Below are positions 29,875 to 38,387 of a stretch of 51,807 nucleotides of DNA, piece after piece. The stretch lies in assembly GCF_004358205.1 (NCBI RefSeq), contig NZ_SMYO01000021.1:1-51807 (forward strand), written 5' to 3'. The notes beneath the pieces are model-generated. The model was not told the origin of the DNA and did not search any database. It worked only from the letters and a program-made list of their open reading frames with translations. Both the position numbers and the translations under genes were made by a program. The DNA comes from Bacillus salipaludis. Its GTDB lineage: Bacteria > Bacillota > Bacilli > Bacillales_B > DSM-18226. How positions within the stretch are numbered: position 1 is the first letter of the stretch; the number at the start of each line of letters is the position of its first letter.

Positions 29875-31324
29875 GATACTGGGTTTGGGTGCCGGGGATT
29901 TGGAGCAGCTCCCGTTAGGTGTGTATAAAAAATTAATTCAATCTGAACATGTTTATTTACGGACAAAAGAGCACCCGGTTGTGGCTGAATTGGAAAAAGA
30001 GGGTTTTCAATATATTTCATTTGATTCTATCTATGAAAAACATGATCAATTTGAGGAAGTATATCAGGAGATTACTGCATCCTTGTTAAGTAAGGCTAAA
30101 ACAGATCCGGTCGTATATGCTGTTCCTGGACATCCGCTTGTCGCGGAGCGTGCTGTTCAACTTTTATTAGAGCAAGGTCCAGAAGAGGGGATTGAAATTG
30201 TAATTGGCGGGGGCCAGAGTTTTATTGATGCCTTATTTCAATCATTAAGAATTGATCCAATCGATGGATTTCAATTGCTCGATGGAACGGCACTCAGCAG
30301 CGGTCAGCTCCAAATGGGACAGCATATGATCATAAGTCAGGTTTATGATCAATTTGTTGCTTCAAATGTAAAATTATCTTTAATGGAATGTTTGCCGGAT
30401 GAATATGAGGTATATCTTGTTACAGCTGCAGGGAGCAGTCAGGAAAAGATTGAGAAACTGCCATTATATGAGCTTGACCGCAATGTTGGCATCAATAACC
30501 TTACATCCGTTTATGTACCGCCTGTACAAGACGAAAAGATCTTATTTAAGACCTTTTCAAAGCTTCGGGATATAATTGCGGAGTTACGCGGGCCGAATGG
30601 CTGTCCATGGGATAAGGAACAAACACATGAATCACTTAAGAAATATTTAATTGAAGAATCCTACGAAGTGATTGAAGCGATTGATGAAGAGGATTTTGAT
30701 CATTTAATTGAAGAATTGGGTGACGTTCTCCTGCAGGTCCTGTTGCATGCCCAAATAGGCGAGGATGAAGGTTACTTTTCCATCGACGATGTGATTGAAG
30801 GGATTTCAGCAAAAATGGTTCGACGACATCCCCATGTTTTTGGAAATGTGAAGGCAGAAAACTCAAAGGAAGTACTACAAAATTGGCAGGAAATTAAAAA
30901 GCAGGAAAAGGGGGAACAGCCGGATTCCATCCTTTCAGGAGTTTCAAAATCCATACCCAATTTGATTCGGGCCTATGAGCTGCAAAAGAAAGCAGCAAAG
31001 GTTGGGTTTGACTGGCAGGATATTGCCCCAGCTTTCGAGAAAGTGAAAGAAGAGCTTCAGGAATTTGAAGATGAGTTGAATGGTAAGGATAAAGAGCTAA
31101 AGTTAGCCAAACGAGAGTTTGGTGACTTATTGTTTGCTTTTGTTAATGTAGCTAGGTTTTTAGACATTCATCCAGAAGAGGCTTTATTTGAAACAAATGA
31201 GAAATTCATCCGCCGTTTTCGGTTTATTGAAGAAAAAGTAAAGGAAAGCGGGAAATCATTTGAGGAATTTACTCTTGAAGAGCTTGACCTATTTTGGGAT
31301 GAAGCGAAAGCCAAGGGATTATAG
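29861..31324 (+). CDS. yabN: YabN, tetrapyrrole-methylase-like domain fused to MazG NTP pyrophosphohydrolase
   Basis: 487 residues with two domains: an N-terminal SAM-dependent methylase-like fold (about 1-220, GLGAGDLEQLPLGVY and AVPGHPLVAE) and a C-terminal MazG (about 225-487) with the metal site GPNGCPWDKEQTHES and EESYEVIEAI...EELGDVLLQVLLHAQ. MazG hydrolyses non-canonical NTPs; the role of the methylase domain is unclear. Start overlaps the end of yabM. Confidence 0.93.
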   Translation: MKKIEILGLGAGDLEQLPLGVYKKLIQSEHVYLRTKEHPVVAELEKEGFQYISFDSIYEKHDQFEEVYQEITASLLSKAKTDPVVYAVPGHPLVAERAVQLLLEQGPEEGIEIVIGGGQSFIDALFQSLRIDPIDGFQLLDGTALSSGQLQMGQHMIISQVYDQFVASNVKLSLMECLPDEYEVYLVTAAGSSQEKIEKLPLYELDRNVGINNLTSVYVPPVQDEKILFKTFSKLRDIIAELRGPNGCPWDKEQTHESLKKYLIEESYEVIEAIDEEDFDHLIEELGDVLLQVLLHAQIGEDEGYFSIDDVIEGISAKMVRRHPHVFGNVKAENSKEVLQNWQEIKKQEKGEQPDSILSGVSKSIPNLIRAYELQKKAAKVGFDWQDIAPAFEKVKEELQEFEDELNGKDKELKLAKREFGDLLFAFVNVARFLDIHPEEALFETNEKFIRRFRFIEEKVKESGKSFEEFTLEELDLFWDEAKAKGL

Positions 31325-31339
31325 AATGGGGGAGTAATA

Positions 31340-31606
31340 ATGCGTTTAGATAAATTTTTGAAAGTTTCAAGATTGATTAAAAGACGGACATTAGCAAAAG
31401 AAGTATCAGATCAGGGGAGAATTGAGATTAATGGAAAAGAGGCAAAAGCCAGCTCAACCGTTAAGGCGGGGGATGAGTTAACCATTCGCTTGGGTCAAAG
31501 AATAGTAACGGCAAGAATTGATCGAATCCAGGAAACATCCCGTAAAGAAGAAGCAGCTGAGATGTATACAATCCTAAAAGAAGAAAAAATAGGCTCGCAA
31601 GAATAG
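31340..31606 (+). CDS. rqcP: RqcP (YabO), S4-domain ribosome quality-control protein
   Basis: 88-residue S4-like RNA-binding protein (MRLDKFLKVSRLIKRRTLAK, then INGKEAKAS). RqcP helps RqcH add alanine tails to nascent chains on obstructed 50S subunits. It follows yabN by 15 bases in the same operon. Related to Hsp15 (HslR). Confidence 0.92.
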   Translation: MRLDKFLKVSRLIKRRTLAKEVSDQGRIEINGKEAKASSTVKAGDELTIRLGQRIVTARIDRIQETSRKEEAAEMYTILKEEKIGSQE

Positions 31607-31646
31607 AGTAGGTGCTTGTTCTATTTCTTTTATCTCTCACATAACA

Positions 31647-31666
31647 TGTACAAAAAGGTTTGTACA
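31647..31666. promoter_or_regulatory. Perfect 8-bp inverted repeat upstream of yabP
   Basis: TGTACAAA (31647-31654), AAGG, TTTGTACA (31659-31666). No T run follows, so it is not a standard intrinsic terminator. It is 21 bases before the yabP start and could be an operator or an mRNA hairpin. A partial sigma-E-like -10 (CATAACAT, 31640-31647) touches it. Confidence 0.45.
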
Positions 31667-31686
31667 ACTGACTGTGAGGGATGAAG

Positions 31687-31989
31687 ATGAGCCAATATTA
31701 TGATGTCAATACAACAAAGAGCAGCGTTCCAGAACATGATGTGATTATGCGGGGAAGAAAGCTTTTAGACATTACAGGCGTAAAACAGGTGGAAAGTTTT
31801 GATAACGAAGAATTTTTATTAGAAACTGTCATGGGGTTTTTGGCCATCAAAGGACAAAATCTGCAAATGAAAAATCTCGATGTGGAAAAGGGGATTGTTT
31901 CAATTAAGGGCAAAATCTTTGATTTAGTCTATTTAGATGAACAGCATGGGGAGAAAGCTAAAGGATTCTTTAGCAAGTTATTCCGATGA
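31687..31989 (+). CDS. yabP: YabP, sporulation protein
   Basis: 100 residues, YabP/YqfC family, needed for normal sporulation with YabQ in the mother cell. Conserved GRKLLDITGVKQVESFDNEEF, then FLLETVMGFLAI and GEKAKGFFSKLF. ATG 31687 is preferred, since ATG 31681 touches GAGGG directly. It overlaps yabQ by 4 bases, so they are coupled. Confidence 0.9.
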   Translation: MSQYYDVNTTKSSVPEHDVIMRGRKLLDITGVKQVESFDNEEFLLETVMGFLAIKGQNLQMKNLDVEKGIVSIKGKIFDLVYLDEQHGEKAKGFFSKLFR

Positions 31990-32618
31990 CACTTTCCACT
32001 CAATTTCTAACGATGCTCTCCATGATTGGAATGGGTGCATTATTTGGAGTAATGTTTGATACCTATCAGCGGTTTTTAGATCGGCCAAGGAGGAATCGCT
32101 TCATCGTATTTGTAAATGACGTCCTATTTTGGATTATTCAAGCATTACTCATATTTTACACTTTATTCCAGGTGAATAATGGAGAAATTCGCTTTTATAT
32201 CTTTATTGCCCTTCTTTGTGGCTTTGCTGGATATCAAGGGCTTTTTAAAGGGCCATATCTCCGCCTACTGGAATTACTGATCAAAGCCGTTATTTCCATT
32301 TACCGCTTCCTTAAACATTCATTTTTGATGGTAATCTATAAGCCTATTGTGGGTCTTATAAAACTAGTCATTTTTATGGTTATTTTCCTTGGCAGGGGCC
32401 TTTATACCCTTGTCAAATTTATTTTAAAGGTTGTATGGTTGGTTATAAAAGTCATTGTCATACCCGTTCAAAAAATATTGCTATTAATTTGGAGACTTTT
32501 GCCGAAAGGTCTTAAAAAATCCGTCGATAAGTTATATAATAGAACAGCAGGAAAATTCAAGAAATTAAAGAATTATATTGTTAAGTGGATAGATAAGTGG
32601 AAAAAGCGTAAACAGTAA
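31986..32618 (+). CDS. yabQ: YabQ, spore cortex/coat membrane protein
   Basis: 210-residue membrane protein. The N-terminal half has about four or five hydrophobic segments (for example FLTMLSMIGMGALFGVMFD and DVLFWIIQALLIFYTLF); the C-terminal tail is very Lys-rich. In B. subtilis YabQ localises to the mother-cell side of the forespore membrane and is needed for the cortex. The ATG overlaps the stop of yabP. Confidence 0.9.
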   Translation: MTLSTQFLTMLSMIGMGALFGVMFDTYQRFLDRPRRNRFIVFVNDVLFWIIQALLIFYTLFQVNNGEIRFYIFIALLCGFAGYQGLFKGPYLRLLELLIKAVISIYRFLKHSFLMVIYKPIVGLIKLVIFMVIFLGRGLYTLVKFILKVVWLVIKVIVIPVQKILLLIWRLLPKGLKKSVDKLYNRTAGKFKKLKNYIVKWIDKWKKRKQ

Positions 32619-32630
32619 GGAGGTTATGAA

Positions 32631-33026
32631 ATGAGCGCGGTACGCAAAAAAAATGTAGCAAAGATTCAATCAACGTATGTAGAGCAGCAAGAGTTTGCTG
32701 AAATTGCAACAGCTAGAAAAAGAAAGTTAGTCGTACGCCGCCTTTCGTTGTTTTTAGTTTTTGCGATTTTCGTTTCTTATTTCATGATTTCCAGCATTCT
32801 AACGCAGGCTTCCATGATAGATGCAAAAAAGGCACAAAAAAAACAGCTTGGTCATAAGCTTGCTGAATTAAAAAAACAGCAGGATATCCTTAAGGAGGAT
32901 ATTGTGAAATTAAATGATGATGATTACATTGCTAAATTAGCGAGAAAAGAATATTTTTTCTCAAAGAAAAATGAAATTATCTTTAATATTCCGGAAAACA
33001 AAAAGGAAAAATCAACCGGTAACTAG
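32631..33026 (+). CDS. divIC: Cell division protein DivIC
   Basis: 131-residue bitopic septum protein of the FtsB/DivIC family, which works with FtsL and DivIB. A basic cytoplasmic N-terminus is followed by one membrane span (about 38-57, LFLVFAIFVSYFMISSIL) and an extracellular coiled coil (about 65-105), ending in a YIAKLARKEYFFSKKNE motif typical of the family. AAGGAGG precedes the ATG. Confidence 0.94.
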   Translation: MSAVRKKNVAKIQSTYVEQQEFAEIATARKRKLVVRRLSLFLVFAIFVSYFMISSILTQASMIDAKKAQKKQLGHKLAELKKQQDILKEDIVKLNDDDYIAKLARKEYFFSKKNEIIFNIPENKKEKSTGN

Positions 33027-33031
33027 TCTTA

Positions 33032-33061
33032 TTGACACTGTTTTTTTACTTTCTGTATAAT
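33032..33061 (+). promoter_or_regulatory. Sigma-A promoter of yabR
   Basis: TTGACA (33032-33037), 18 bases, TATAAT (33056-33061). Both hexamers are perfect. Confidence 0.8.
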
Positions 33062-33109
33062 ATAAGGTAAGATTGATTTTTTATTTTTTTAAGGAGGAAC
33101 ATTTTTTTT

Positions 33110-33547
33110 ATGTCAATTGAAGTAGGCAGCAAGTTACAAGGAAAGGTAACAGGGATTACAAATTTCGGAGCGTTTGTGGAGCTGCCGGATGGATCAACAG
33201 GGCTCGTACACATTAGTGAGGTTGCAGACAACTATGTAAAAGATATCAATGATCATCTTAAGGTTGGAGACCAAGTTGAGGTCAAAGTCATTAATGTTGA
33301 AAAGGATGGAAAAATTGGACTATCCATCAAAAAAGCAAAAGATAGACCAGAGGCACCTCAAAGATCTCATTCAAATTCGCATTCACAACGTCCTCGTCAG
33401 GGTAGAACGAACGATCGCAATAACTCTAGACCAGAAAACTTTGAAACAAAAATGGCTAAATTTTTAAAAGATAGCGAGGATCGTTTATCTTCCCTAAAAC
33501 GACACACAGAGTCAAAACGTGGAGGAAGAGGAGCTAGACGAGGATAA
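33110..33547 (+). CDS. yabR: YabR, S1 RNA-binding domain protein
   Basis: 145 residues. An S1 domain fills residues 1-72 (GSKLQGKVTGITNFGAFVEL, GLVHISEVADNYVKD, VKVINVEKDGKIGLSIK). The remainder is Arg/Ser/Asn-rich and probably disordered. Similar to ribosome-associated GSP13/CvfD; a role in translation or RNA control is inferred only. It has its own consensus promoter. Confidence 0.9.
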   Translation: MSIEVGSKLQGKVTGITNFGAFVELPDGSTGLVHISEVADNYVKDINDHLKVGDQVEVKVINVEKDGKIGLSIKKAKDRPEAPQRSHSNSHSQRPRQGRTNDRNNSRPENFETKMAKFLKDSEDRLSSLKRHTESKRGGRGARRG

Positions 33548-33606
33548 CTTGCTGCTTGTTTATTGAAGAATAAAGAGCAGGTTCATTTAAAATATAGATC
33601 AACAAT

Positions 33607-33632
33607 GACAAGTCATTATGACTTGTCTTTTT
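33607..33632 (+). terminator. yabR terminator
   Basis: GACAAGTC (33607-33614) pairs with GACTTGTC (33620-33627), loop ATTAT, then T5. Confidence 0.75.
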
Positions 33633-33637
33633 GTTTA

Positions 33638-33821
33638 GGTTTTGTTACGCTTGCCCGTTGATTTCCGCTCCATGTGCTTCGCTTTCCGCGGGCGGTTTCG
33701 GGGAGCCTCCTCATCGCTTCGCTCCTGTGGGGTCTCCCCTGACCCGTACTCCCGCAGGAGCGAAGCGCCTTCCACTCCAATCAACTTAGTTAGTAAATTA
33801 ACACTGACCATTAATACAGTC
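33638..33821 (-). repeat. Family A element, copy 3 (inverted, decayed)
   Basis: Reverse-orientation relative of the 183-bp elements at 3391 and 42659. The central part (33657-33785) matches well, including GTTGATTTCCGCTCC and ACTCCAATCAAC; the outer 20-30 bases on both sides are recognisable but mutated. No flanking direct repeat is left. Copy 3 carries GCTTCGCTTTCCGCGGGCGG, a variant of the copy 1/2 arm. In B. subtilis a Met/Glu tRNA pair lies in this gap, as I recall; none is seen here. Confidence 0.8.
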
Positions 33822-33894
33822 GAATTCCCTGTTTATGCAAAATTCCGACAATTATTATAATATTTCAGATTATTTGGATAAATTTAGTGGATAC

Positions 33895-33901
33895 CGTCGA
33901 A
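33895..33901 (+). promoter_or_regulatory. Probable Spo0A box upstream of spoIIE
   Basis: CGTCGAA has six of seven bases of the 0A box TGTCGAA, 27 bases before the -35. A second imperfect site (TTTGACA, reverse complement TGTCAAA) overlaps the -35. Confidence 0.55.
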
Positions 33902-33927
33902 CGAAACTTATATATTCGTTCAATCTT

Positions 33928-33960
33928 TTGACAAACTTTTAACCCTATCAACTTTATAAT
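33928..33960 (+). promoter_or_regulatory. spoIIE promoter with 21-bp spacer
   Basis: Perfect TTGACA (33928-33933) and TATAAT (33955-33960) are separated by 21 bases, not 17. This is the known odd geometry of spoIIE-type promoters, where Spo0A~P activates sigma-A polymerase despite the long spacer. Confidence 0.85.
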
Positions 33961-33996
33961 AGTTGGCAACGATGAATTAATAGGGGAGTGTGAGAT

Positions 33997-36471
33997 ATGG
34001 AAAAGCCAAACGCTAGTTTAATAGAGCCGATCGGAGAAGTCAACCTACATTCATCCAAATGGGAGTGGGAGAAGGGAGTGAGAAAACTCCAAAACTATTT
34101 GGAGTCCTTTTTTATTAAAAAGGGATACCTCCTGTTATTAGTAGGATTTTTGCTTGGACGAGCTTTAATCTTGTCCAAACTTACTCCATTCAGTCTCCCT
34201 TTTTTCGCAGCCGTATATTTAATCAAAAGGGATCGCGCACCGCTTGCGTTAGTTGGATTAATTGCAGGAGCTGCGACATTATCGATTGAAAATGCCGGTT
34301 TTACTTTTGTAGCGGTCCTGCTATTTCTAGTCGTTTTCCGGATAGGAGAAAAATGGGTAAAGAGCGGAATAAAATCCTTGCCGTTTTTTGTCGGAATTAT
34401 CTTAGGCCTAGGAAAATTAATTGAATCCTTCCTGATGACAGGGCAATTGACATTTTATGATGGAATGATGGCCGCTGTGCAGGCCAGCCTATCATTTATT
34501 TTAACGTTGATCTTTTTGCAAAGCATTCCGTTATTAACTGTAACCAAACGCAGGCAGTTATTAAAAACGGAGGAAATTATCGGTTTAATTATTATGCTGG
34601 CTTCGATTATGACCGGAACCATTGGCTGGCAGGTATATGATCTTTCTGTTGAACATATTATGTCGAGATATCTTGTTTTAGTCTTTTCTTTTATTGCCGG
34701 TGCAACGGTGGGTTCAACCGTTGGGGTGGTAACTGGGTTAATTTTTAGCCTGGCAAGTGTGTCTAGCTTTACCCATATGAGTTTACTAGCATTCTCGGGT
34801 GTATTAGGCGGTTTATTAAAAGAGGGGAAAAAAATCGGTGTATCGATAGGATTATTAATTGCTACTCTCTTAATCGGTATGTACGGAGAAGGAGGCGGGT
34901 CTTTATCGCAAACTTTATTGGAGTCAGCAGCAGCCATTCTTTTATTCCTCTTAACACCACAGGTTTTCACCTCAAGACTAGCTAAGTATATTCCGGGAAC
35001 TTCGGAATACACAGCTGAACAACAAAAATACATGAGAAAGATGCGGGATGTTACGGCACAGCGCGTCTCCCAATTTTCTAATGTTTTTTCCGCCTTATCC
35101 AATAGTTTTTCACAAATGGATGTAGAGTCAAGCGAAGAAGAGAATATGAGAGAGATGGATTACTTTATGAGTAATGTAACGGAAAAAACGTGCCAAACCT
35201 GCTTTAAAAAAGAACAATGCTGGGCAAAGAATTTTAATACAACCTATTCATATATGGAAGAAATTATTCATGAAATGGATCAAAACGAGGGGTCTATTCC
35301 AACAAAACTTACGAGAGAGTGGGACAAGTATTGTACCAGGTCGAAAAGAGTTTATGATGTCATACAGACCGAGCTTACTTTCTTCCAGGCTAATCAAAAA
35401 TTAAAGAAACAAGTAAGAGAAAGCAGAAGATTAGTGGCTGACCAGCTTCAAGGTGTTTCCGAGGTAATGGAGAATTTTTCGAAGGAAATTCAGCGTGAGC
35501 GGGAAAACCATTATAGGCAGGAAGAGCAAATCATGGAGGCACTTCAGGATTTTGGCATACAAATTGAACAGGTTGAAATTTACAGCCTTGAACAAGGAAA
35601 TGTTGATATTGAAATGACCATTCCTTTTTACAATAGCCATGGGGAGTGCGAAAAATTGATTGCCCCGATGCTGTCGGATATTCTTGGTGAAACCATTGTT
35701 GTCCAAAAGGAAGATTCCACAGAGTACTTAAATGGGCTTTGTCATGCGAATTTCCGTTCTTCAAAAAAGTTTATTGTACAAACGGGGGTAGCCCATGCGG
35801 CTAAGGATGGCGGCTTTATTTCAGGCGATAGTTACTCAGAAATTGAACTTGGCTTAGGTAAGTACGCTATTGCCATTAGTGATGGAATGGGAAATGGCGA
35901 AAGGGCACATTATGAAAGTAATGAGACGATTCAACTTTTGCAAAAAATCCTGCAAACAGGTATTGAGGAACAAGTAGCAATTAAATCAATTAACTCAATT
36001 CTATCCCTAAGGACAACAGATGAAATTTTTTCAACATTAGACCTTGCCATGATAGATCTGCAGAATGCATCAGCAAAATTTTTGAAGATTGGTTCAACAC
36101 CAAGTTTTATTAAACGGGGGAATAAAATTATCAAAATTCAAGCCAGCAATTTGCCAATTGGGATGCTTGAGGAATTCGAAGTCGATGTTGTCAGTGAACA
36201 GCTAAAGGCAGGCGATTTGTTAATTATGATGAGCGATGGAGTTTTTGAAGGACCAAGGCATGTCGAAAATTATGAGCTTTGGATGAAACGGAAAATTCAG
36301 GAATTACAAACGGACGATCCACAGGAAGTAGCGGATTTAATCATGGAAGAAGTTATTCGCACAAGCTCTGGATTTATTGATGATGATATGACCGTAACAG
36401 TGGCCAAAATAAAACATAATACTCCTAAATGGGCCAGCATCCCTGTGCAAAAAATGAAAAAACGAGCCTAA
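33997..36471 (+). CDS. spoIIE: SpoIIE, stage II sporulation phosphatase
   Basis: 824 residues. An N-terminal membrane region with about ten spans (about 40-320) is followed by a central FtsZ-interacting and oligomerising part (about 320-590, with the FKKEQCW cysteine region) and a C-terminal PP2C phosphatase (about 590-824, AISDGMGNGERA with D629, MMSDGVFE, DDDMTV). It dephosphorylates SpoIIAA to release sigma-F and helps move FtsZ to the pole. Its promoter has the 21-bp spacer and 0A boxes. Confidence 0.97.
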   Translation: MEKPNASLIEPIGEVNLHSSKWEWEKGVRKLQNYLESFFIKKGYLLLLVGFLLGRALILSKLTPFSLPFFAAVYLIKRDRAPLALVGLIAGAATLSIENAGFTFVAVLLFLVVFRIGEKWVKSGIKSLPFFVGIILGLGKLIESFLMTGQLTFYDGMMAAVQASLSFILTLIFLQSIPLLTVTKRRQLLKTEEIIGLIIMLASIMTGTIGWQVYDLSVEHIMSRYLVLVFSFIAGATVGSTVGVVTGLIFSLASVSSFTHMSLLAFSGVLGGLLKEGKKIGVSIGLLIATLLIGMYGEGGGSLSQTLLESAAAILLFLLTPQVFTSRLAKYIPGTSEYTAEQQKYMRKMRDVTAQRVSQFSNVFSALSNSFSQMDVESSEEENMREMDYFMSNVTEKTCQTCFKKEQCWAKNFNTTYSYMEEIIHEMDQNEGSIPTKLTREWDKYCTRSKRVYDVIQTELTFFQANQKLKKQVRESRRLVADQLQGVSEVMENFSKEIQRERENHYRQEEQIMEALQDFGIQIEQVEIYSLEQGNVDIEMTIPFYNSHGECEKLIAPMLSDILGETIVVQKEDSTEYLNGLCHANFRSSKKFIVQTGVAHAAKDGGFISGDSYSEIELGLGKYAIAISDGMGNGERAHYESNETIQLLQKILQTGIEEQVAIKSINSILSLRTTDEIFSTLDLAMIDLQNASAKFLKIGSTPSFIKRGNKIIKIQASNLPIGMLEEFEVDVVSEQLKAGDLLIMMSDGVFEGPRHVENYELWMKRKIQELQTDDPQEVADLIMEEVIRTSSGFIDDDMTVTVAKIKHNTPKWASIPVQKMKKRA

Positions 36472-36567
36472 ACGGCTTAATTTGCACAACTAAGTCCCTA
36501 AATATGTATAATTCATCTCCTTCCCGTCGAAAATGGTAACAATTCATGATGTGGAGGGAGAATGGTT

Positions 36568-37305
36568 ATGTATTCAGGGAAAATCCGCCAAATATTATTG
36601 ATAACTGATGGGTGCTCCAATCATGGTGAAGATCCAATTGCCATGGCAGCACTTGCAAAAGAAGAAGGAATTACGGTGAATGTAATCGGTGTTATGGACC
36701 ATGACGTGATTGATGAAAAGGGTATGACAGAAATTGAAGGTATTGCCTTATCTGGCGGTGGAGTCAGCCAAATCGTCTATGCAGAACGGCTGGCCCATAC
36801 CGTGCAAATGGTAACGAGGAAAGCGATGACCCAAACTCTCCAAGGAGTTATCAACAAAGAGCTAAAACAGATTTTGGGTAACTCACATACGATTGAAGAT
36901 CTGCCTCCAGAAAAGCGCGGCGAGGTAATGGAGGTTGTCGATGAATTAGGTGAGACTGTCGAATTAGAGGTGTTGATTCTTGTCGATACAAGCGCAAGCA
37001 TGAAACACAAGCTTCCGACCGTTAAAGAAGCGATTCTAGACCTATCCATCAGCTTAAATGCAAGAACGGGAGATAATTATTATTCCGTTTACGTATTTCC
37101 TGGGAAAAAGAATAATGTCGAAATGTTGCTGGATTGGACGCCAAAACTACAATCTTTGACAAGCATCTTTTCACAGCTGTCTACTGGTGGCATTACGCCA
37201 ACAGGGCCGGCACTCAGGACAGCTTTATCTGCCTTTAATCAAAAACAATCATTAAGGAGCCTGCTTTCTCGTGATGATGAATCATACTTTGAAGAGTCAA
37301 TGTAA
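36568..37305 (+). CDS. yabS: YabS, von Willebrand factor A domain protein
   Basis: 245 residues. The frame holds LLITDGCSNHGEDP near the N-terminus and a vWA-type MIDAS in the middle (EVLILVDTSASMKHK, DTSAS) with later TGGITPTGPAL. Function is not established; in B. subtilis it is a mother-cell sporulation gene together with yabT. ATG 36568 matches the length before IRQILL in the family; ATG 36562 is also possible. It overlaps yabT by 35 bases. Confidence 0.87.
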   Translation: MYSGKIRQILLITDGCSNHGEDPIAMAALAKEEGITVNVIGVMDHDVIDEKGMTEIEGIALSGGGVSQIVYAERLAHTVQMVTRKAMTQTLQGVINKELKQILGNSHTIEDLPPEKRGEVMEVVDELGETVELEVLILVDTSASMKHKLPTVKEAILDLSISLNARTGDNYYSVYVFPGKKNNVEMLLDWTPKLQSLTSIFSQLSTGGITPTGPALRTALSAFNQKQSLRSLLSRDDESYFEESM

Positions 37306-38275
37306 GGTTAGCCCTGGCACAGTCATTTCAGGTAAATGGCATTCAAATCAATATACCATTTTGAAGGAACTGGGATATGGAGCAAACGGAGTGGTTTATC
37401 TCGCGAATCATAAAAACACTCAGGTAGCTTTGAAAATGAGTGATAATGGATTGTCGATTACCTCTGAGGTAAATGTTTTAAAATCCTTTGCAAAGGTCCA
37501 AGGGTCTGCCCTCGGGCCTTCTTTGCTTGATGTTGATGATTGGAAGTCAAATCGCGGACAGGTGTCCTTTTATGTAATGGAGTTTATAAAGGGACCTGAT
37601 TTACTAACGTTTATTGAACAGAAAGGGAAATCATGGATTGTAGTATTAATGTTACAGCTCTTAAGCGATCTTGAGAAGCTGCACCAAAATGGATGGGTGT
37701 TCGGGGATTTAAAGCCTGAAAACTTAATTGTTACCGGCCCCCCTCCAAAAATTAGATGTATTGATGTGGGTGGTACAACCATTGCTGGAAGGGCTATTAA
37801 AGAGTTTACGGAATTTTATGATCGTGGATACTGGGGCCTTGGTTCAAGAGTAGCCGAGCCTTCTTACGACCTTTTTTCATTGGCAATGATTATGATTAAT
37901 ACCGCCTATCCGAAGCGCTTTACAAAAACGACAGGGGGACTATCACAATTAACAGAGGCAATCCGGCAGAAGCCTGAGCTTCATTCCTTGGAAAAAGTAA
38001 TGGTAAATGCACTAAAAGGACAATATACAAATGCGAGACAAATGAGACAGGATCTGTTGGCTTTATTAACGGATGAGCCGCTCCCTAAGAACCGAAAAGT
38101 GTCAAAAGCAGCTGCCAACAATAGTTCGAGCCCAGTACCTGATCTTAATAAAAACAATCCAAAAACAAGGCAGCAATATCGAAAGAAAAAGAAAAAAACA
38201 GGCTGGATTGAAACAGGAGTTATAGCAGCAGTATTTATTATTTTCTATGTGGTCATTATTTTTAAATTTTTTTGA
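37271..38275 (+). CDS. yabT: YabT, serine/threonine protein kinase
   Basis: 334-residue Hanks-type kinase without extracellular PASTA domains. The Gly-rich loop is LGYGANGVVYLA, the VAIK-like lysine is in VALKMS, the catalytic loop is GDLKPEN with D146, and the metal-binding DFG is replaced by DVGG (D165). A Lys-rich stretch (KKKKKT) precedes one C-terminal span (about 312-332). In B. subtilis YabT is a DNA-activated kinase that phosphorylates RecA during sporulation. GTG 37271 or ATG 37274 is the start; AAGGAG lies inside yabS. Confidence 0.88.
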   Translation: MMMNHTLKSQCKVSPGTVISGKWHSNQYTILKELGYGANGVVYLANHKNTQVALKMSDNGLSITSEVNVLKSFAKVQGSALGPSLLDVDDWKSNRGQVSFYVMEFIKGPDLLTFIEQKGKSWIVVLMLQLLSDLEKLHQNGWVFGDLKPENLIVTGPPPKIRCIDVGGTTIAGRAIKEFTEFYDRGYWGLGSRVAEPSYDLFSLAMIMINTAYPKRFTKTTGGLSQLTEAIRQKPELHSLEKVMVNALKGQYTNARQMRQDLLALLTDEPLPKNRKVSKAAANNSSSPVPDLNKNNPKTRQQYRKKKKKTGWIETGVIAAVFIIFYVVIIFKFF

Positions 38276-38387
38276 AACTATTGAGAGTTTCATTCGTAAT
38301 TAAAATGTAACAAATTAAGAAAATACAGCAGTTAATGAAGACATTGTTTTTGATAGTTCAAATACAAAAGTGGTAAGCTAATAAGAA

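Noticed and set aside
33642..33860. Open frame of 72 codons inside the inverted family A element
   Set aside because: It follows the repeat, differs in frame from the other copies, lacks a ribosome binding site and looks like no known protein.
33822..33894. tRNA genes expected between yabR and spoIIE
   Set aside because: No GGTTCGAATCC-type T-loop or CCA-ending cloverleaf is visible in this gap.
34455..35102. Long minus-strand frame of 215 codons inside spoIIE
   Set aside because: It mirrors the membrane-coding part of spoIIE and has no ribosome binding site or family match.
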